DNA of 64,000 nt from Mercurialis annua (taxonomy: Eukaryota > Streptophyta > Magnoliopsida > Malpighiales > Euphorbiaceae), in NCBI RefSeq assembly GCF_937616625.2, contig NC_065571.1, forward strand, positions 27,106,201 through 27,170,200, written 5' to 3'. The position numbers and the translations under genes are program-made. This document shows, piece by piece, positions 1 through 11,830 of this stretch (positions are counted from its first letter, which is position 1; each line of letters opens with the position of its first letter). Below the pieces are notes generated by a model, which searched no databases, was not told the DNA's origin, and saw nothing but the letters and a program-made list of their open reading frames with translations.

Positions 1-3000
1 ATCCAAACGTTTCACATTTGTAGTGATTTAAGCCAAACATTTGCAAACGTTACGAAACAAATCCAAACGTTTCACCTTTTTAATGATTAAAGCCAAACGT
101 TTACAAATGTTATGAAACAAATCCAAACGTATAAAATGTTACGAAACAAATCCAGACCTTTTTAGCGATTTAAGCCGAACGTTTACAAACGTTGCGAAAC
201 AAATCCAAACGTTTCACCTTTTTAGTGATTTAAGCCAAACGTTTACAAACGTTCGGAAACAAATCCAAATGTATAAAACGCAACGAAACAAATCCACACC
301 TTTTTAGCGATTTAAGCCGAATGTTTACAAAGGTTATGAAACAAAACCAAACGTTTCACCTTTTTAGCGATTTAAGCCAAGCGTTTACAAACGTTACGAA
401 ACAAATCCAAACGTTTCACATTTTTAGCGATTTAAGCCAAATGTTTACAAACGTTACGAAACAAATCCAAGCGTTTCAACTTTTTAGCAATTTAAGTCAA
501 ATGTTTACAAACGTTACGAAACAAACTCTAAGCGTTTCACCTTTTTTGCAATTTAAACCAAACGTTTAAAACATTATGAAACAAATCCAAACGTTTCACA
601 TTTTAAGCAATTTAAGCCAAACATTTACAAACGTTACGAAACAATTCCAAATATTTTTCCTTTTTAGCGATTTAAGCCAACTGTTTACAAACGTTACAAA
701 ACAAATCCAAACGTTTCACCTTTTTAGCGATTTAAGCCAAACTTTTACAAACAATACGAAACAAATCCAAATGTTTCACCTTTTTAGTGATTTAAGCCAA
801 ACATTTACAAACGTTTCGAAACAAATACAAATGTTTAAAACATTAGGAAACAAATCCACACCTTTTTAGCGATTTAAGCCGAATGTTTACAAACGTTACG
901 AAACAAATCCAAACGTTTCACCTTTTTAGTGATTGAAGCCAAACGTTACAAACGTTTCGAAACAAATCGAAACGCTTCAAAACAAATCCCAATGTTTAAA
1001 ACATTACGAAACAAGTCCACACCTCTTTAGCAATTTATGCCGAACGTTCACAAACGTTACGAAACAAATCCAAACGTTTCACCTTTTTACTGATTGAAGC
1101 CAAAAGTTTACAAACGTTTCAAAACAAATCTAAACCTTTCGAAACAAATCCAAATGTTACAAAACAAATCCGCACCTTTTTAGCGATATAAGCCGAACGT
1201 TTACTAAGGTTACGAAACAAAACCAAAAGGTTTCTCCTTATTAGCGATTGAACCGAAACGTTTACAAACGTAACGAAACAAATCCAAACGTTTCACATTT
1301 TTAGTGATTTAAGCCAAACGTTTACAAACGTTAAGAAACAAATCCAAACGTTTGACCTTTTTAGTTATTGAAGACAAACGTTTACAAATGTTACGAAACA
1401 AATCTAAATGTATAAAACGTTACGAAACAAATCCTCACCTTTTTCGCAATTTAAGCCAGACGTTTACAAACGTTACAAAACAAATCCTAACGTTTCACCT
1501 TTTTAGTGATTGAAGCCAAACGGTTACAAACGTTTCGAAACAAATCCAAACATTTTGAAACAAAATCCAAACGTTTAAAATAATACAAATCAAAATCCAC
1601 ACCTTTTTAGCGATTTAAGCCGAACGTTTACAAAGGTTACGAAACAAAACCAAACGTTTCCCCTTTTTAGCGATTTAAGCCAAACGTTTACAAACGTTAC
1701 GAAACAAATCCAAACGTTTCATCATTTTAGCGATTTAAGCCGAACGTTTATAAACGTTACGAAACAAAACCAAGCGTTTCACCTTTTAAGAAATTTAAAC
1801 CAAACGTTTAAAACGTTACGAAACAAATCCAAACGTTTCACATTTTTTGCAGTTTAAGCCAAACGTTTACAAACGTAACGAAACAATTCCAAACGTTTCC
1901 CCTTTTTAGCGATTTAAGCCGAATGTTTACAAACGTTACAAAACAAATCCAAATGTTTCATCTTTTTAGCGATTTAAGCCAAACGTTTACAATCATTACG
2001 AAACAAATCCAAATGTTTCACCTTTTTAACGATTTAAGCCAAATGTTTACAAACGTTACGAAACAAAACCAAACGTTTAAAACGTTACGAAATAAATACA
2101 CACCTTTTTAGCGATTTATGCCGAACGTTTACAAAGGTTACGAAACAAATCCAAACGTTTCACTTTTTTGGCGATTAAAGCCAAATGTTTACAATTGTTA
2201 TGAAACAAATCCAAACGTTTACAAACATTACGAAACAAATCCAATCGTTTCAAGTTTTTAACAATTTAAGCTAAATGTTTACAAACGTTATGAAATAAAT
2301 CCAAGCGTTTCACCTTTTTAGCAATTTAAACCAAACGTTTAAATGGTTACGAAACAAATCCAAACATTTCACATTTTTAGCAATTTAAGCCAAACGTATA
2401 CAAACGTTACGAAACAAATGCAAGCGTTTCACCTTTTTAGTGAATTAAGCCAAACGTTTACAAACGTTATGAAATAAATCCAAACATTTCACCTTTTTAG
2501 CGATTTAAGCCGAACGTTTAACCTTTTTAGCGATTTAAGCCAAACGTTTACAAACCTTACGAAACAAAACCAATCATTTAAGACGTTACGAAACAAATCA
2601 AAACGTTTACAAACGTTGCGAAATTAAAACAAACGTTTCCCCTTCTTAGCGATTTAAGCCAAACATTTACAAACATTACGAAACAAAACCAAACGTTTAA
2701 AACGTTACGAAACAAACATTACGAAACAAATCCAAACGTTTCACCTTTTTAGTGATTGAAGCCTAACGTTTACAAACGTAACGAAACAAATCCAAACGTT
2801 TCGAAACAAATCGAAATGTTTAAAACGTTACAAAACAAATCTACACGTTTTTAGCGATTTAAGACGAACGTTTACAAACGTTATGAAACAAATCCAAACG
2901 TTTCACCTTTTTAGTGATTGAAGCCAAAAGTTTACAAACGTTTCGAAACAAATCCAAAAGTTTACCAACGTTTCGAAACAAATCCAAACGTTTAATACGT

Positions 3001-4382
3001 TACGAAACAAATCCACACATTTTTAGCGATTTAAGCCGAACGTTTATAAAGGTTATTAAACAAAACCAAAAGGTTTCACCTTATTAGCGATTGAAGCCAA
3101 ACGTTTACAAACGTTACGAAACAAAACCAAATGTTTCACATTTTTAGTGATTTAAGCCAAACATTTACAAACGTTACGAAACAAATCCAAACGTTTCACC
3201 TTTTTAGTGATTAAAGCCAAACATTTATAAATGTTACGAAACAAATCCAAACGTTTCGAAACAAATCCAAACGTATAAAACGTTACGATAACAAATCCAC
3301 ACCTTTTAGCGATTTAAGTCGAACGTTTTACAAACGTTATGAAACAAATCCAAATGTTTCACCTTTTTAGTGATTGAAGCCAAACGTTTACCAACGTTTC
3401 GAAACAAATCCAAACGTTTAAAACGCTACGAAACAAATCCACACCTATTTAGCGATTTAAGCGGAACGTTTACAAAGGTTACGAAACAAAACCAAATGTT
3501 TCACCTTTTTAGCTATTTAAGGAAAACATTTACAAATCCAAACATTTCCCCTTTTTAGCGATTTAAGCCAAACGTTTCGAAACAAATCAAAACGTTTTAA
3601 ACGTTACGAAATACATCCGCACCTTTTTAGCGATTTAAGCCGAACGTTTACAAAAGTTACGAAACAAATCCAAACGTTTCACCTTTTTAGCGATTGAAAC
3701 CAAACGCTTAAAAACTTTACGAAACAAATCCAAATGTTTCACATTTTTAGTGATTTTAGCCATGCGTTTACAAACTTTACGAAACAAATCCAAACGTTTC
3801 ACCTTTTTAGTGAGTGAAGCCAAACATTTCCAACCGTTATGAAACAAATCCAAACGTTTCGAAACAAATCCAAACATTTAAAACGATACGAAAAAACCCG
3901 ATACCTTTTTAGTGATTTAAGCCGAACGTTTACCAACGTTACGAAACAAATCCAAACATTTCGCCTTTTTAGTGATTGAAGCCAAACGTTTACAAACATT
4001 TCTAAACAAATCCAAACGTTTCGAAACAAATCCAAACGTATAAAACGTTACGAAACAAATCCACACCTTTTTAGCGATTTTTGCCGAACATTTATAAAGG
4101 TTACGAAACAAAACCAAACGTTTCACCTTTTTAGCGATTTAAGCCAAATGTTTACAATCGTTACAAAATAAATCCAAAAAGTTTCACCTTTTTAGTGATT
4201 GAAGCCAAACGTTTACAAACGTTACGAAACAAATCCAAACGTTTCGAAAAAAATCCTAACATTTAAAACGATACTAAAAAAACCGATACCTTTTTACCGA
4301 TTTAAGCCGAACGTTTACCAACTTTACGAAACAAATCCAAACATTTCTCCTTTTTAGTGATTGAAGCTAAATGTTTACAAAT

Positions 4383-4465
4383 GTTTCGAAACAAATCCAA
4401 ACGTTTTGAAACAAATCCAAACGTTTCGAAACAAATCCAAACGTTTCGAAACAAATCCAAACGTA
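4383..4465 (+). repeat. 20-bp sub-unit tandem run inside the satellite
   Basis: Four consecutive copies of a 20-bp unit, AAACGTTTCGAAACAAATCC with small changes, sit head to tail here. The unit equals the last third of the 60-bp monomer (AAACGTTACGAAACAAATCC) apart from two bases. One or two copies of it are scattered through 1-35521. It shows that parts of the monomer amplify independently. Confidence 0.85.
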
Positions 4466-5404
4466 TAAAACGTTACGAAACAAATCCACACCTTTCTAGC
4501 GATTTTTGCCGAACGTTTACAAAGGTTACGAAATAAAACCAATTGTTTCACCTTTTTAGCGATTTAAGCCAAATGTTTACAATCGTTACGAAACAAATCC
4601 AAACGTTTCACCTTTTTAGCAGTTTAAACCAAACATTTTACGAAACAAATCCCAGCGTTTCAACTTTTTACCAATTTAAGCCAAATGTTTACAAACGTTA
4701 CGAAACAAATCCAAGCTTTTCACCTTTTTAGCAATTTAAACCAAACGTTTAAAACGTTATGAAACAAATCCAAACATTTCACATTTTTAGCAATTTAAGC
4801 CAAATGTATACAAACGTTACGAAACAAATGCAAGCGTTTCCCCTCTTTAGTGATTTAAGCCAAACGTTGACAAATGTTACAAAATATATCCAAACATTTC
4901 ACCTTTTTAAGGATTTAAGCAGGACGTTTCACCTTTTTAGAGATTTAAGCCAAATGTTTACAAACGTTACAAAACAAAACCAATCATTTAAGACTTTATG
5001 AAAGAAATCGAAACGTTTACAAACGTTACGAAATAAAACCAAACGTTTTAACTTTTTAGCGATTTAAGCCAAACGTTTATAAACGTTACGAAACAAAACA
5101 TAATGTTTCTGTTTTTAGCGATTTAAGCCAAATGTTTGCAAACATTACAAAACAAAACCAAACGTTTAAAACGTTATGAAACAAATCCAAATGTATACAA
5201 ACGTTAGAAAACAAAACCAAACGTCGCACCTTTTTAGTGATTTAAGACAAAAGTTTACAAACATTACGAAAAAAATCCAAACGTTTAACCTTTTTAGTGA
5301 TTGAAGACAAAAGTTTACAAACGTTTCGTAACAAATCCAAACGTTTCGAAACAAATCCAAATGTTTAAAACGTTACGAAAAAAATCCACACCTTTTTAGC
5401 GATT

Positions 5405-6440
5405 TAAGCCGAACGTTTACAAAGGTTACGAAACAAAACCTAAAGGTTTCACCTTTTTAGCGATTGAACCCAAACGTTTATAAACGTTACGAAACAAATC
5501 CAAGCGTTTCACATTTTTGGTAATTTTAGCCAAGCATTTACAAACGATACGAAACAAATCCAAACGTTTAAAACATTATGATACAAATCCACACCATTTT
5601 AGCGATTTAAGCCGAACGTTTACAAACGTTGCGAAACAAATCCAAACGTTTCACCTTTTTAGTGATTGAAGACAAAAGTTTACAAACGTTTCGTAACAAA
5701 TCCAAACGTTTCGAAACAAATCCAAATGTTTAAAACGTTACGAAAAAAATCCACACCTTTGTAGCAATTTAAGCCGAACGTTTACAAAGGTTACGAAACA
5801 AAACCTAAAGGTTTCACCTTTTTAGCGATTGAACCCAAACGTTTATAAACGTTACGAAACAAATCCAAGCGTTTCACATTTTTAGTGATTTTAGCCAAGC
5901 ATTTACAAACGATACGAAACAAATCCAAACGTTTCACCTTTTTAGCGATTGAAGCCAAACGTTTACAAATTTTACGAAACAAATCCAAACGTTTCGAAAC
6001 AAATCAAAACATATAAAACGTTACGAAACAAATCCACGCCTTTTTAGCAATTTATGCCGAACGTTTACAAACGTTACGAAACAAACAAAACGTTTCCCCT
6101 TTTTAGTGATTCAAGCCAAACATTTACAGACGTTTGGAAACAAATCCAAACGTTTAAAACGCTACGAAAAAATCCACACCTTTTTATCAATTTAAGCCGA
6201 ACGTTTACAAAGGTTACGAAACAAAACCTAAAGGTTTCACCTTTTTAGCGATTGAACCCAAACGTTTATAAATGTTACGAAACAAATCCAAGCGTTTCAC
6301 ATTTTTGGTAATTTTAGCCAAGCATTTACAAACGATACGAAACAAATCCAAACGTTTCACCTTTTTAGCGATTGAAGCCAAACGTTTACAAATTTTACGA
6401 AACAAATCCAAACGTTTCGAAACAAATCCAAACATATAAA
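5405..6440 (+). repeat. Local higher-order repeat, three copies
   Basis: A multi-monomer segment marked by the unusual run AACCTAAAGGTTTCACC followed by CGATTGAACCC and then TTTTAGCCAAGC starts near 5441, 5805 and 6229. Spacings are about 364 and 424 bp, so the copies differ by one 60-bp monomer. The second and third share long runs with few changes. This is a small, recent local amplification within the mosaic block. Confidence 0.8.
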
Positions 6441-6556
6441 ACGTTACGAAACAAATCCAAGCCTTTTTAGCAATTTATGCCGAACGTTTACAAACGTTAC
6501 GAAACAAATCAAAACGTTTCCCCTTTTTTAGTGATTCAAGCCGAACGTTTACAAAC

Positions 6557-7931
6557 GTTACAAAACAAATCCAAACGTTTCACCTTTTTAGTGATTGAAG
6601 CCAAAAGTTTACAAACGTTTCGAAACAAATCTAAACGTTTTGAAACAAATACAAACGTTTAAAATGTTACGAAACAAATCCACACATTTTTAGCGATATA
6701 AGCCGATCGTTTAGAAAGGTTACGAAAAAAAACCAAAAGCTTTCACCTTACTAGCGATTGAACCCAAACATTTATAAACGTTACGAGACAAATCCAAATG
6801 TTTCACATTTTTAGTGATTTAAGCCAAACGTTTACAAACGTTACAAAACAAATCCAAACGTTTCACCTTTTTGGTGTTTGAAGCCAAACGTTTATTAATG
6901 TTACTAAACAAATCCAAACGTATAAAACGTTACAAAACAAATCCACACCTTTTAAGCGATTTAAGCCAGACGTTTACAAACATTATGAAAAAAAATCCAA
7001 ACTTTTCACCTTTTTAGGGATTGAAGCCAAACAGTTAGAAACGTTTCGAAACAAATCCAAACATTTTAAAACAAATCCAAACGTTTAAAACATTACGAAA
7101 CAAATCCACATCTTTTTAGCAATTTAAGCCGAACGTTTACAAAACTTATGAAACAAAACCAAACGTTTCACCTTTTTAGCAATTTAAGCCAAACGTTTAC
7201 AAAAGTTACAGAACAAATCTAAAAGTTTCCCCTATTTAGCGATTTAAGCCAAACATTTACAAACGTTAGGAAACGAATCCAAGCATTTCAACTTTTTAGA
7301 ATTTTAAGCCAAATGTTTACAAACGTTACGAAATAAATCCAAGCATCTCAACTTTTAAGAAATTTAAGCCAAACGTTTAAAACGTTACGAAACAAATCCA
7401 AACGTTTCAAATTTTTAGCAATTTAAGCCAAACGTTTACAAAAACTACGAAACAATTCCAAACGTTTCCCATTTTTAGCAATTTAAGCCGAACGTTTACA
7501 AACTTTACAAAACAAATCCATATGTTTCACCTTTTTAGCGATTTAAGCCAAACACTTACAATCATTACGAAGCATATCCAAATGTTTCACCTTTTTAGAG
7601 ATTTAAGCCAAATGTTTACAAATGTTATGAAACAAAACAAAACGTTTAAAATGTTACGAAACAAATGCACACCCTTTTAGCGATTAATGCCGAACGTTTA
7701 CAAAGGTTACGAAACAAAACCAAATGTTTCACCTTTTTAGCGATTCAAGCCAAATGTTTACAAACGTTACGAAACAAATCCAAACGTTTCACCTTTTTAG
7801 TGATTGATGTCAAACGTTTAAAACGTTTCGAAACAAATCCAAACGCTTTGAAACAAATCCAAATGTTTAAAACGTTACGAAACAAATCCACACCTTTTTA
7901 GCAATTTAAGCCGAACGTTTACAAACGTTAC
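6557..7931 (+). repeat. 1.37-kb higher-order repeat, unit 1
   Basis: First of four copies of a ~1,370-bp higher-order repeat built from about 23 satellite monomers in a fixed order. Diagnostic variants are CGATATAAGCCGATCGTTTA near the start, AAAAGCTTTCACCTTACTAG, TTTTTGGTGTTTGAAGCC and, near the end, AAATGCACACC with GCGATTAATGCC. The same variants in the same order recur at 17928, 19298 and 20668. The unit is followed directly by the LTR retrotransposon. Its last five bases (GTTAC) are the left target-site duplicate. Confidence 0.92.
7927..7931. repeat. Left 5-bp target-site duplication (GTTAC)
   Basis: GTTAC directly precedes the TG of the left LTR and recurs directly after the CA of the right LTR at 17928-17932. 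Joining the flanks restores an uninterrupted satellite monomer (ACAAACGTTACAAAACAAAT), which confirms both element boundaries. Confidence 0.97.
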
Positions 7932-8114
7932 TGTAATATCCCGTATTTTTTTTAAATTATTTTTTTAAAATTTTAATTATAATTTTTGCATTCCGTCAAG
8001 TTTTAGATAATTTATTATTATTATTTAATTTTATTTGAGTCGTTCGTTGATTCGGTTGTGATTCGATTCGTGTTCGGTTTGTATTATTAAATTTTGGCGT
8101 ATGCATATTATTTG

Positions 8115-8126
8115 TATAAATAAATA
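8115..8126 (+). promoter_or_regulatory. Putative TATA box of the left LTR
   Basis: TATAAATAAATA, about 180 bp into the LTR and about 240 bp upstream of a leader-like region with AAACCCTA. The same sequence lies at 15320-15331 in the right LTR. Position and sequence fit an RNA polymerase II promoter at the U3/R boundary, but the surroundings are AT-rich, so this is a suggestion only. Confidence 0.4.
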
Positions 8127-8365
8127 ATATAAATTATGAATGCATAGAATCCATGCATGCATAAATTAAAAAAAACCCATGCCTTATTGTTTTGTTATCC
8201 ACGTGACTTTGGCCCATTTTTCTTTTATTAGTAACATGAGAGGCCCATTCCTTTATCTTCATAGAAAGTCCAATACAAATTGTTACAGACTCATCTTCTT
8301 CTTCTTTTTATATGCTTCTGTGTCATCATTTTTTTTTCGTTTGTATTTCTTTCGTTTCTTAAATA

Positions 8366-8373
8366 AAACCCTA
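8366..8373 (+). promoter_or_regulatory. Telo-box-like motif AAACCCTA in the LTR
   Basis: AAACCCTA occurs downstream of the putative TATA box and is kept at 15570-15577 in the right LTR. In plants this octamer (telo-box) is common near transcription starts of highly expressed genes. A regulatory role here is inference from the motif and its position. Confidence 0.3.
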
Positions 8374-10008
8374 GCCGTCAAACACTCTAAACTCATCTGC
8401 GACGTATCATTCTTCGTTCCATTCGTTCAATCCGGTAAGGAATCGTCTGCACTTTTCTTATTATTATTCGATATCGTAATATCGTTCTTAACTCGTGCTT
8501 TTATTATTCTAGCATAAATCTGAAGTTTCTTACGACGTTTCATCCTTATTCTTCGACCTCGTTAATCCCCACGTGTTGGAATTGAATTGGGTGCGTAAAT
8601 CTTATTCGTTTAATTGCCGCTACGGTTCATCGATTCATTGTTATATTGTTGCCATTATATAGTTGCCGAATTCTGTCCATTGTTGTAGTCATGACTCTTG
8701 TATAGTTTATGATTATTATATCATGTATTTAGTTGTTAATTGGTTTACTGTTGATCGTTTCCACTGTTTGTTCTTTGCTTTCATAATTGTGGTTAAGCAT
8801 TCTTCACTTTATGGTTACTGTTGGGGTTTTAAATTCAAATTGTTTGGTTATGGTTGTTAATATTGATAGGCTAAGTGACGTGATTTGAGTAGAGACCAAG
8901 AATTTGAATTGTTATTATCAGTTGGGTTTTCCTTTTTATTTTTATTTCACAATTGGCTAAAAGGATTGATAATGGCGGCAACTGGTGGAGTTTATATTGA
9001 TTCTTTCTTATTCAAATTGCTTTGGATTTTAATTGTTGGCAATATGGATTTTTGTCAATTTTGATGCTTGGCTTCTATTACTATTTCTATTTGATTACTC
9101 ATTTTTATCATTCTTAATAAATTGATCATTATTCTTTCAAATCTAAAAATAATGTTAGTTTTATTTATTATTTAATTTATGTTGATATTTATAAACGGAA
9201 AGTGATAATTATATTTTTAATCAATAATTTATAATTACTTCGGTAATTATTATATTTGGATTTATTGACTAGACGTGTCAATTTGACGTTATAATTTTAG
9301 AACGTTCTCTTAATTTATTTTAATTAAGTAAATTGTTAGTAACTATTGGTTACTTGCGTTTTAAGTTATTGAGTTCCATTTTAAACATTAATTTAGTATT
9401 TTATCAAATGGTTATTTTTTTTTATAAACTGTGGTTTATAATTTTGGATAAATGTGTGGGTCGGGTTAGACTTGGGTCGCCTGACATTTTGAGGTTAGCT
9501 TGGTAGTTATCAGTAACTCGGCTAACCCATTATATGGAGTTTAAATTAATTTATTATTTAAATAATATTTTCTGAAACGGATTTTAAAGCGGGAACTCAA
9601 TAGACTCGATTTGTTATGGCATTTTAATTTGTCTGAGTATTGTGTTTACTCTGTGTGATTTTACCTGACTTGTTGTTTGTGCTAGTCCTATGTGGTGTCT
9701 AGATTCTCTAGAGTTAGGGTCTGTTTTTAATTTATAATTATTACCTTGTCTAGACCCGTCGACTGTTCGTACTTCAGAGGCGAACCAGAGTTAGATTGCT
9801 TGTCAGTTTCACGTGGAATAGCAAGTAGTGAGTTTATATCTCTATTTACCTTTTTATTAAGCAACTATTATATTTTGTATATATGTATATGTATAAACAG
9901 CTTTCGAACTGTTTTCGGCATTGTGGATTTGATTTGGAACGTGCTACTCGATGGGCATCATCGGGACTGCGTGCGCACCGGTAATGATTATGGTATTAAG
10001 GTAAGTTT

Positions 10009-10109
10009 GAGATACGTCTCACCTTAGTGAGGGCACCGGTGGAAGATACGTCTCCTGGGCTCACTATTTATTAAGTGATAGTCGGGGATCGGTTATTGAG
10101 ATACGTCTC
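10009..10109 (+). promoter_or_regulatory. Three GAGATACGTCTC hairpin motifs in the LTR
   Basis: GAGATACGTCTC lies at 10009-10020 and 10098-10109, with a variant, AAGATACGTCTC, at 10043-10054. Each has GAGA/TCTC arms around TACG and could fold into a small hairpin or be a repeated protein-binding site. In the right LTR the middle copy has one further change (ACGTTTCC). Function unknown. Confidence 0.35.
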
Positions 10110-10727
10110 ACCGACACGACAATGGATTTAGAATTGTGGTTTAGGGTTTCATTGATAATCCATAATGAAAATGTTTTATTAAACATTTTAAAGGTTTTTA
10201 ACTTAATAAATGTAAATGGTTATATAAACTCTACTCAGTAAATCTGACCCCGTTGTTTTCCCAAATTTTCCAGGTTTATGATTTGAGCATTGGTCGATCT
10301 CCGTTTCTTCATTCTCGGAGGTTCCTTATTTTATTTTTCAGAATAAAAGAGTCGAACTGTTTTAAACTCTTAGACCGCAGTAGTAGTATTAGATTATTTA
10401 TGATTAGTCTTTTATTATATTTTAGACTGTTGATTGTTGGTGATTACTTTATCGCTTTTAGCATGATTACAGTAATTATGGTATTTATATTATATTGCCA
10501 TACTGTTGGAGTTATAATTTCAGATAAGTATACTTTGAATATATGTTGCTTATTGTACTGCTAGACTAGGCTGAAGTCTCGGTTGCCCCCGAGCATGTGG
10601 TTTTCTGCAGGTACATTGTTTTAAATGATATAAGTTGGTTATCCGCAAGGCTAGCTACGGGTTTTGGTACAATCATACCCATACCCTAGCGCCGGTCACG
10701 ATTCATGAAAATGGGTCGTGACAAACT

Positions 10728-10739
10728 TGGTATCAGAGC
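10728..10739 (+). other. Primer-binding site for initiator tRNA-Met
   Basis: TGGTATCAGAGC begins 4 bases after the CA that ends the left LTR. It is complementary to the 3' end of plant initiator methionine tRNA, whose CCA tail pairs with TGG. A further GGTTTC three bases downstream of the 12-mer (10743-10748) also fits the tRNA. Reverse transcription of the element would start here. This site fixes the element's orientation as plus. Confidence 0.93.
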
Positions 10740-11649
10740 TTTGGTTTCAAACCAAGGCCTTTTAAATTTTAACTGTTTAATTGTTTGGCATGTTAAGTGG
10801 TTAATTTGCCCTAGGAACTACTGCGGAATTAGGATTCGAGTCTTGTCTTTCAAACGTCATCTTTTGTTTTCAAAACTTTCTGCCTACTCCTATAGGAATG
10901 TTGTGAGTGAGTCGTGTGAATTTATTGTTTTATTGTTTATTATATGATTGTTTTCATTTGTGATTATTTGTTAGCTTTGTGCTTGGATAATTTTAATTAT
11001 ATTGGATTGCGTATGGCTTGTTGGTAAGCACTTTTATTTTTGGCCTTAATCATTAAGGGTTTTAACGATAATATGATAGGCATTGGCTTTACTTTGTTTT
11101 TAAAGAAATAGTGTGTTAAATCTTTAAACATTTTTTTTATGTTTATATATTGTTTCGCCACGTGTAAATTTTTATATTAATTATTGAGAAAATATTTTTG
11201 AACTGATTTATACTTTTGCACAAGAGCCATTGAGTAGTATGGTTATAAAACTTTAAAAATGTGATTTTAGTTATTTTTCCAGTAAAATAATTTTTTTCTC
11301 GTATTCGAAACTTACTTTTGACAAATGATTTCAAAAGAGTGGTTTTTGTAATAAAATTATTTTGAAAGGTGATACAGCTCTTAAGATTTAATATTACTTT
11401 TGTAATTTTACCATATTATGGTTTGTCTACACCTTGTTGTTGTTGGTTTTATACTCGATTTGCTAGTTATGGCCGGAGTATGTGTTTTCGAAAAGTTTGT
11501 TAAAGATTAATTGTTTCCTCACTTAAGTGGTGAGTCCTATGTTGCTATTTGGGTGATGTCGAGCTACCTATTTAAAAAATTGAGATTTTGTTTTAAGTGC
11601 ATTTTCCGGATTTACAAATATTTAGAATACGTTTTATAAACGATTATTT

Positions 11650-11830
11650 TTAGTTTGACTTGGGTCACCCAAATTTAGAAGTTGAGTTTGGAAGTTGTAA
11701 TGACTCAGCTAACTCGATGGTTTTACAAATTAAGATACTTGGGTACTTTTAAAGCAATTAACTTGTAAAGGAGGTTTTTCCAGAAAATGAAATTTAAAAA
11801 AAAAAAACTTGAGGCTCAAACTTGGACTTT
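11650..11830 (+). repeat. Diverged LTR-like fragment in the internal region
   Basis: Contains GACTTGGGTC at 11657, then TTGGAAGTTG, then GACTCAGCTAACTCG, then a TTTTTCCAGAAAATG run. This matches in order the LTR stretch at 9469-9600 (GACTTGGGTCGCC, TTGGTAGTT, AACTCGGCTAACCC, TTTTCTGAAACGG). Similarity is partial but collinear, so this is probably an old LTR-derived piece. Confidence 0.55.

Larger units (their letters stand above)
1..6556 (+). repeat. 60-bp satellite array, forward mosaic block
   Basis: Tandem AT-rich satellite. The consensus monomer is 60 bp: AAACGTTT at positions 1-8 and 31-38, TTTTTAGCGATTTAAGCC at 13-30, AAACGTTACG at 41-50 and AAACAAATCC at 51-60. This block is a mosaic. 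Full monomers alternate with shorter units such as a 20-bp AAACGTTTCGAAACAAATCC and a ~29-bp unit containing AAACGTTTAAAACG, and with a variant reading GCCGAACG then AAAGGTTACGAAACAAAACC. Frequent changes are AAATGTTT or AAACATTT for AAACGTTT, and GTGATT or GCAATT for GCGATT. No unrelated sequence interrupts the block. It carries many spurious reading frames, none with protein-like features. I do not recognise the satellite as a named family. Strand here means orientation of the GATTTAAGCC motif. Confidence 0.95.
7932..10723 (+). repeat. Left (5') LTR, 2,792 bp
   Basis: Starts TGTAATATCCCGTATTTTTT and ends GGGTCGTGACA; nearly identical to 15138-17927. It contains a TATA-like run (8115-8126), an AAACCCTA motif (8366-8373) in the likely leader region and three hairpin-like GAGATACGTCTC motifs (10009-10109). 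Reading frames in it (for example 8179-8517 and 10253-10564) recur in the other LTR because the DNA is duplicated. They show no recognisable protein domain, and a run-length difference already splits the 8179 frame in the right copy. I do not call them genes. Confidence 0.95.

Noticed and set aside
1..7926. Possible CRISPR array because of regular repeats
   Set aside because: There are no unique spacers. Repeats abut one another and the transposons are eukaryotic plant types.
8366..8373. Telomere repeat remnant (AAACCCTA)
   Set aside because: A single octamer only; no tandem TTTAGGG/CCCTAAA run anywhere in the window.
8179..8517. 112-codon frame in the left LTR, repeated in part at 15384 and 15485
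   Set aside because: Duplicated because it is in both LTRs. It is split by a homopolymer length change in the right copy and has only low-complexity hydrophobic sequence. It overlaps the expected untranslated leader.
10253..10564. 103-codon frame conserved between both LTRs (also 17457-17768)
   Set aside because: Identity reflects LTR duplication, not protein conservation; no domain seen and its start lies mid-LTR.
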